The translations under genes and the position numbers were made by a program. A stretch of 64,000 nucleotides of DNA from Sphingomonas morindae (lineage in GTDB: Bacteria > Pseudomonadota > Alphaproteobacteria > Sphingomonadales > Sphingomonadaceae), in assembly GCF_023822065.1 (NCBI RefSeq), contig NZ_CP084930.1, forward strand, positions 1,442,001 to 1,506,000, given 5' to 3'. The notes below the pieces were generated by a model. The model was not told the origin of the DNA, searched no databases, and saw nothing but the letters and a program-made list of their open reading frames with translations. Shown here one piece after another: positions 60,589-64,000 of the stretch (position 1 is the first letter of the stretch; every line of letters begins with the position of its first letter).

Positions 60589-61083
60589 TCAGGCGTGCAG
60601 CGCGTCCGCGCGCGCCGAGGCCGCCGCGCGCGGCTCCGGATCGGCCGCGTCGCCCTCGTCGCCGGCGATCTCGAAGCTGGCGGCATCGGCGAGCGACGTG
60701 CCCGCCAGCGTGCGCAGCGTATCCTCGCGCACCTGCACCATCAGCCGGCGGATGGCGCAGCGCGCCTCGTCATGACAATCGTCGCATCGGGCGTAAAAAT
60801 TATGGCTGGCACAGGGCACCAGCGCGATCGGCCCGTCGGTGATGCGGATGACATCGGCGAAGCTGATCTCGGCGGGCGGCTTGGCCAGCACATAGCCGCC
60901 GCCCGGCCCGCGCCGGCTGCCGATAAAGCCCGCCTTCTTGAGATCCAGCAGGATCAACTCCAAATACTTGCGCGGCACCCGCTGCTGGCTGGCAATTTCC
61001 TGGGCCTGTACCGGGCGGCCGGCTTCGGCTTCGGCGAGGTGCAACAGCGCGCGCAGCGCATAGCGGGTTTTCTGCGATAGCAT
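60589..61083 (-). CDS. Rrf2 family transcriptional regulator with Cys cluster
   Basis: 164 residues. Winged helix in residues 1-75 (LSQKTRYALRALLHLAE, QRVPRKYLELILLDLKKAGF, GPGGGYVLAKPP). C91, C100, C103 and C109 (C-x8-C-x2-C-x5-C) could hold an iron-sulfur cluster; the spacing differs from IscR. Position 90 bp upstream of and co-oriented with sbp-cysTWA suggests it senses sulfur or redox state and controls sulfate uptake. Divergent from infA. Confidence 0.88.
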   Translation of the reverse strand: MLSQKTRYALRALLHLAEAEAGRPVQAQEIASQQRVPRKYLELILLDLKKAGFIGSRRGPGGGYVLAKPPAEISFADVIRITDGPIALVPCASHNFYARCDDCHDEARCAIRRLMVQVREDTLRTLAGTSLADAASFEIAGDEGDAADPEPRAAASARADALHA

Positions 61084-61110
61084 GGCGGCTCCGCCTTATG
61101 CCTCCAAAGC

Positions 61111-61140
61111 TTGACCGGCAATGACTGCGCCTTGGATAAA
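61111..61140 (+). promoter_or_regulatory. Candidate sigma-70 promoter of infA
   Basis: TTGACC (61111-61116) and GATAAA (61135-61140) are 18 bp apart, about 80 bp upstream of the infA ATG and pointing toward it. The leader is long for this window. The site begins 28 bp from the Rrf2 start, so an Rrf2-bound operator could affect both directions. Confidence 0.4.
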
Positions 61141-61220
61141 TGGACCGATGGCTTCCCTTTGCGGGCGGCAATCGCTATGGCGGCGCCGGTTATGCGGCTC
61201 CTGCCCGATACAGAGGTTTG

Positions 61221-61439
61221 ATGGCGAAAGAAGAACTGCTCGAGATGCGGGGCCAGGTGGTGGAGCTGCTGCCCAACGCCATGTTCCGCGTGCGACTCGA
61301 AAATGATCATGAGATTCTTGGTCATACCGCCGGCAAGATGCGCAAGAACCGCATTCGTGTGCTGGTCGGCGATGAGGTGCTTGTCGAACTCACGCCCTAT
61401 GACCTGACCAAGGGCCGCATCACCTACCGCTTCAAATAA
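61221..61439 (+). CDS. infA: Translation initiation factor IF-1
   Basis: 72 residues, exact family length. OB-fold protein that binds the A site during initiation. Seen: [59 protein letters not shown] and [14 protein letters not shown] lies 5 nt before the ATG. It heads infA-maf-RNase-yacG. Confidence 0.97.
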   Translation: MAKEELLEMRGQVVELLPNAMFRVRLENDHEILGHTAGKMRKNRIRVLVGDEVLVELTPYDLTKGRITYRFK

Positions 61440-61450
61440 GGCGGCCGGCC

Positions 61451-62023
61451 ATGCGCCTGGTGCTCGCCTCCGCCTCGCCGAGGCGGCTTGATCTGCTGGC
61501 GCGGATCGGGATCGTGCCCGAAGCGGTCGATCCCGCCGATCTCGACGAAAGCCCGCGTCGCGCCGAGCTGCCCCTGCCCTATGCCGAGCGGCTGGCGGCC
61601 GAAAAGGCGCGGGCGGTGGCCGTGCGCCACCCCGGCTGCGCGGTGCTCGCCTGCGATACGGTGGTGGCCTGCGGCCGCCGCATCCTGCCCAAGGCGGAGG
61701 ACGAGGCCAGCGCGCGCGCCTGCCTCGCGCTGCTCTCGGGTCGGCGCCACCGCGTCCATTCGGCGGTGGCGCTCATCACCCCCGAAGGCGCGCTGCGCCG
61801 CCGCCAGGCGACCAGCGTCGTCGGCTTCAAGCGGCTCTCGAGCGACGAGATCCAGGCCTATCTGGCCGGCGGCGAATGGCACGGCAAGGCGGGAGGCTAT
61901 GCCATTCAGGGCTTCGCCGAGAGCTTTGTCCGCTTCCTCTCCGGCAGCCATTCCGGCGTGATCGGCCTGCCGCTGTTCGAGACGCGGGCGCTGCTGATCG
62001 GCGCCGGGCTGATCCATGGCTGA
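61451..62023 (+). CDS. Maf nucleotide pyrophosphatase, YhdE type
   Basis: 190 residues. Seen: RLVLASASPRRLDLLARIGI, LACDTVVACGRRIL, SGRRHRVHSAVAL and GKAGGYAIQGFAESFV. The CDTVV motif and GGYAIQG loop mark the dTTP/UTP-hydrolysing YhdE branch, unlike the YceF-like paralogue at 48.58 kb. Follows infA by 11 bp and overlaps the RNase-like gene by 8 bp. Confidence 0.94.
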   Translation: MRLVLASASPRRLDLLARIGIVPEAVDPADLDESPRRAELPLPYAERLAAEKARAVAVRHPGCAVLACDTVVACGRRILPKAEDEASARACLALLSGRRHRVHSAVALITPEGALRRRQATSVVGFKRLSSDEIQAYLAGGEWHGKAGGYAIQGFAESFVRFLSGSHSGVIGLPLFETRALLIGAGLIHG

Positions 62024-62993
62024 ATGGCTGGTCGACGCGGGCGTCGGCGAACAGCGCGCCGCCCTTGTCGAGCAGGACTGCATCCTCGAAGCCGCGATCG
62101 ACCGCGACGACGACCGGCTGCGTGTCGGCGAGATCGTCGCGGCGCGGCTGGGCGAGCGGATCGGGCGCGGCGCCTGGCTGCGGCTGGAGCGCGGCGCGTG
62201 CGTGCTGGAGGCGGTGCCGCCCGGCCTTTCGGAAGGGCGGCCGCTGCACGCCGAGATCATTCGCGAGGCGCTGCCCGAACCCGGCCGCGCCAAGCCGGCG
62301 CGCGCGCGGATCACCGAGGCGCCGCCGCGTGCCGCGCCCGCGCTGGCGGAGCGGCTGCAGGGCGCGCCCGTCCGGATGCTGGGCGCGCACGAGGCGGGCC
62401 GGCTGGAGGCGCTTGGCTGGAGCGCGCTGATCGAGGAGGCGATCAGCGGCGAAATCGCCTTTCCCGGTGGCGCGCTGCGCCTCTCGCCCACGCCCGCCAT
62501 GGCGCTGTTCGACGTGGATGGCGGTCTGCCGCCCTTTGAACTCGCCTGCGCCGGTGCCCGTGCGGCGGGCGCGGCGATCCGCCGCCTCGGCATTGGCGGC
62601 TCGATCGGGCTCGATCTGCCGACGCTCGGCAACAAGGCCGAACGCAGCGCGGCGGCGGCGGCGCTGGATGCGGTGCTGCCCCCGCCCTTCGAGCGGACCG
62701 CCGTGAACGGCTTCGGTTTCCTGCAGATCGTCCGGCCGCGCGCGCGCGCCTCGCTGCCCGAGCTGGTGCGCGCCGATCCCGCGCTCACCGCCGCGCTCGA
62801 TCTGCTGCGCCGCGCCGCCGGGCTGGTGGGCGCGGTGACGTTGGTCGCGGCGCCGGCGGTGATCGCGCGGCTCGAGGCGCGGCCGGACTGGCTCGCCGCG
62901 CTCGGCCGCCGTGTGGGGGGCGCGATCGCCTTGCGGGCCGATCCCGCGCGCGCCATATCCCCCGCCTATGCCGATGCCGTCCCGGGGCGCTGA
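62016..62993 (+). CDS. Miniature RNase E/G family protein
   Basis: 325 residues, compared with about 490 or more for RNase G/E. The N-terminus (RAALVEQDCILEAAIDRDD, VAARLGERIGRGAWLRLE) resembles the S1-containing start. The catalytic region is compressed: ALFDVDGG aligns with the D303 motif, and GSIGLDLPTLGNKAER with the D346 strand, so both catalytic Asp seem kept. VNGFGFLQIVRPRAR follows. The zinc-link Cys pair and the large 5'-sensor insertions are not visible. Commonly labelled ribonuclease in sphingomonads; RNA substrate unknown. It overlaps yacG by 26 bp. Confidence 0.8.
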   Translation: MAEWLVDAGVGEQRAALVEQDCILEAAIDRDDDRLRVGEIVAARLGERIGRGAWLRLERGACVLEAVPPGLSEGRPLHAEIIREALPEPGRAKPARARITEAPPRAAPALAERLQGAPVRMLGAHEAGRLEALGWSALIEEAISGEIAFPGGALRLSPTPAMALFDVDGGLPPFELACAGARAAGAAIRRLGIGGSIGLDLPTLGNKAERSAAAAALDAVLPPPFERTAVNGFGFLQIVRPRARASLPELVRADPALTAALDLLRRAAGLVGAVTLVAAPAVIARLEARPDWLAALGRRVGGAIALRADPARAISPAYADAVPGR

Positions 62994-63141
62994 CGCCGCC
63001 TGCCCGCTCTGCCGCCGCCCGGTCCAGCCGGACTTCGCGCCCTTTTGCAGCCAGGGCTGCCGCGATCGCGATCTTCTGCAATGGCTGGGCGAAGGCTATC
63101 GCCTGCCCGGCCGCGCGATGGATACGGAGGAGGAGGGCTGA
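62968..63141 (+). CDS. yacG: DNA gyrase inhibitor / zinc-binding YacG
   Basis: 57 residues. Zinc site CPLC (residues 12-15) and CSQGC with RDRDLLQWL following, the YacG pattern. It binds GyrB and inhibits gyrase in E. coli. ATG 62968 is chosen because TATCCC (62956-62961) sits 6 nt upstream; ATG 62974 is the alternative. Overlaps the RNase-like gene in another frame. Confidence 0.9.
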   Translation: MPMPSRGADAACPLCRRPVQPDFAPFCSQGCRDRDLLQWLGEGYRLPGRAMDTEEEG

Positions 63142-63184
63142 GCGCGCCGCTTCCGGGCCGCCGCGCACGTGTGCGAAATGGCTC

Positions 63185-63212
63185 TAGACAGGCGCCGCTC
63201 CCGCCCTCTATA
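63185..63212 (+). promoter_or_regulatory. Candidate promoter of tRNA-Phe
   Basis: TAGACA (63185-63190) and TCTATA (63207-63212) with a 16-bp spacer, 30 bp before the mature tRNA. The 12-mer GGCGCCGCTCCC occurs twice, at 63191 (inside the spacer) and 63213 (just after the -10), overlapping the likely start site. Confidence 0.5.
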
Positions 63213-63241
63213 GGCGCCGCTCCCACGCAGGACATGCGTTG

Positions 63242-63317
63242 GCCCGGGTAGCTCAGTTGGTAGAGCACGTGACTGAAAATCACGGTGTCGGTGGTTCGAT
63301 TCCGCCCCCGGGCACCA
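63242..63317 (+). tRNA. tRNA-Phe (GAA)
   Basis: 76 nt including encoded CCA. Acceptor stem GCCCGGG pairs with CCCGGGC (63307-63313); discriminator A63314. D-arm GCTC-AGTTGGTA-GAGC, anticodon stem CGTGA/TCACG with loop CTGAAAA, giving anticodon GAA; variable loop GTGTC; T-arm GGTGG-TTCGATT-CCGCC. All stems pair fully. Single gene, not part of a tRNA array. Confidence 0.97.
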
Positions 63318-63419
63318 CAAGCGCGAAGAAGGCCCGCCTGGCCCCCCAGATCGCATCCGCTGAAGCCTCTCCCGCGCCCGCGAGTGCCGGCGCCTTTCCG
63401 CGTGGCCAAGGCTGTACAC

Positions 63420-63854
63420 TCAGAGCGAGGTCTCGCGCCGCGTGAGTGCCAGAAATTCGTCCGGCACGGGCAAATCCTTGGGCCAGTAGCCCGCCCCCTT
63501 CAGGTTCCAGAAGCGCCGCGATCGCCAGATGTTGGTGCCGAGCACCTTGACCTTGTCGGTGCCGTCGAGCCGGTGGCCGGCCGCCTCGAGCCCGGCGACC
63601 AGCTGGCTCCGGGTGAGCGGGCGGCCCGCCTCCACGATCAGCCCGCGCGCATCGTCGAGCAAGGTGCTGAGCTGGGCGCTCTGCTCCGCGCGCGAACGCC
63701 CGGCGCGGCCGACCGGGAAAAGCGTGTCGCCCATGTCGAAATTGATCTGGCCTTCCTGGATGCGGGCATAGGTGTGGATCAGCCGATCCAGGGCCTCCAA
63801 CTCCGCGCGCAGTTGGCTCCGTCGTTCGAGTGCTTTGCGCAGCAGATCGTCCAT
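63420..63854 (-). CDS. Coiled-coil plus winged-helix-like protein
   Basis: 144 residues. The N-terminal 35 residues (MDDLLRKALERRSQLRAELE) form a helix or short coiled coil. The C-terminal 75 (ARGLIVEAGRPLTRSQLVAGLEAAGHRL, then VKVLGTNIWRSRRFWNLKGAGYWP, listed here as two separate blocks) resemble a winged helix of the HARE/HB1 type, in which LGTxxxR marks the recognition region. DNA binding is inferred. ATG 63854 begins the family-like helix; an upstream in-frame start at 63908 would add 18 Arg/Gly-rich residues. Confidence 0.7.
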   Translation of the reverse strand: MDDLLRKALERRSQLRAELEALDRLIHTYARIQEGQINFDMGDTLFPVGRAGRSRAEQSAQLSTLLDDARGLIVEAGRPLTRSQLVAGLEAAGHRLDGTDKVKVLGTNIWRSRRFWNLKGAGYWPKDLPVPDEFLALTRRETSL

Positions 63855-64000
63855 TCCGTTCCCCCTGCCCGATCCGGCTCCGTGCGGATGGAGCCGCACT
63901 CTCCTCATGATCCGGAGGCCCGGGCGGGAAACAAGTTTGGAATATTACTTGGGCGCGTGCGGCTTTGGGCGAAGAGAATGGCTTTTTAAGAAAAGCTTGG

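Overview
The window is a gene-dense, high-GC chromosomal segment of an alphaproteobacterium, most probably of the order Sphingomonadales (Sphingomonas and relatives). This is inferred from three things: the gene order rho-hemJ-hemE-[origin]-ppsR-maf-aroE-coaE-dnaQ, which is the arrangement around the alphaproteobacterial chromosome origin; the presence of families largely confined to this class (DUF1491, MmcB, a twin-TM HIG1 protein, the NDUFS6-like zinc finger, dnaN-recF-gyrB without dnaA); and the very GC-rich third codon positions, which also open long spurious antisense frames. No insertion sequence, prophage, CRISPR array, integron or rRNA operon was seen. About 70 protein genes, one tRNA and the probable oriC fill almost the whole window.

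Layout. 0-8.5 kb: housekeeping metabolism, with a queuosine-precursor transporter, argB, gluQ, an HNH nuclease, the ergothioneine pair egtB-egtD, a cobalamin adenosyltransferase, yggT-folD-marC. 8.5-15.8 kb: an envelope-glycan block with a 597-residue STT3-like GT-C protein, GtrA flippase, a GT2 polyprenyl-phosphate glycosyltransferase, a SAM methyltransferase, a large unknown membrane protein and a GT39 glycosyltransferase. 15.8-21.4 kb: argG, an EF-hand protein, cfa, rlmN, a secreted IalB-like protein and an outer-membrane beta-barrel. 21.5-27.5 kb: dnaN, an MHS-family transporter, recF, gyrB. 27.5-39 kb: DUF455 protein, flippase-polA, Cu/Zn SOD with an altered zinc site, a soluble CBS-type chemoreceptor, nadB with an ABC ATPase, a zinc-finger protein, tldD. 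39-41 kb: glnK-amtB behind a consensus sigma-54 promoter and ending in an intrinsic terminator. 41-47.4 kb: a DSP-like phosphatase, recQ, a ThiE-like protein divergent from yggS, rho, hemJ, hemE.

47.43-47.75 kb is the probable replication origin: two perfect and two one-mismatch DnaA boxes, including a tight inverted pair, with six GANTC (CcrM-type) sites crowded into 176 bp. To its right a largely co-directional run follows (ppsR, maf, aroE, coaE, dnaQ, hpf, ptsN, a thioesterase, DUF1491, a cell-wall hydrolase, mmcB), then an ankyrin protein, an SCO protein, YcgN, a YgjP-type metallopeptidase, a sulfate ABC importer (sbp-cysT-cysW-cysA) under an Rrf2 regulator, infA, a second maf, a miniature RNase E/G, yacG, tRNA-Phe(GAA) and a small winged-helix-like protein.

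Two cross-cutting features stand out. First, many genes that begin transcription units carry a TA-starting hexamer 5-7 nt before the start codon, as expected of a -10 element driving leaderless mRNA. At thiE-like/yggS a single palindrome sits exactly 7 nt from both divergent starts. Second, functions are arranged in tight overlapping strings (ATGA, TGATG, GTGA and TTGA junctions), implying extensive translational coupling. No wholly new multi-gene system can be proved from the sequence. The least explained regions are the STT3-like glycan block, the membrane-free CBS chemoreceptor and the one-residue change in the SOD zinc site.
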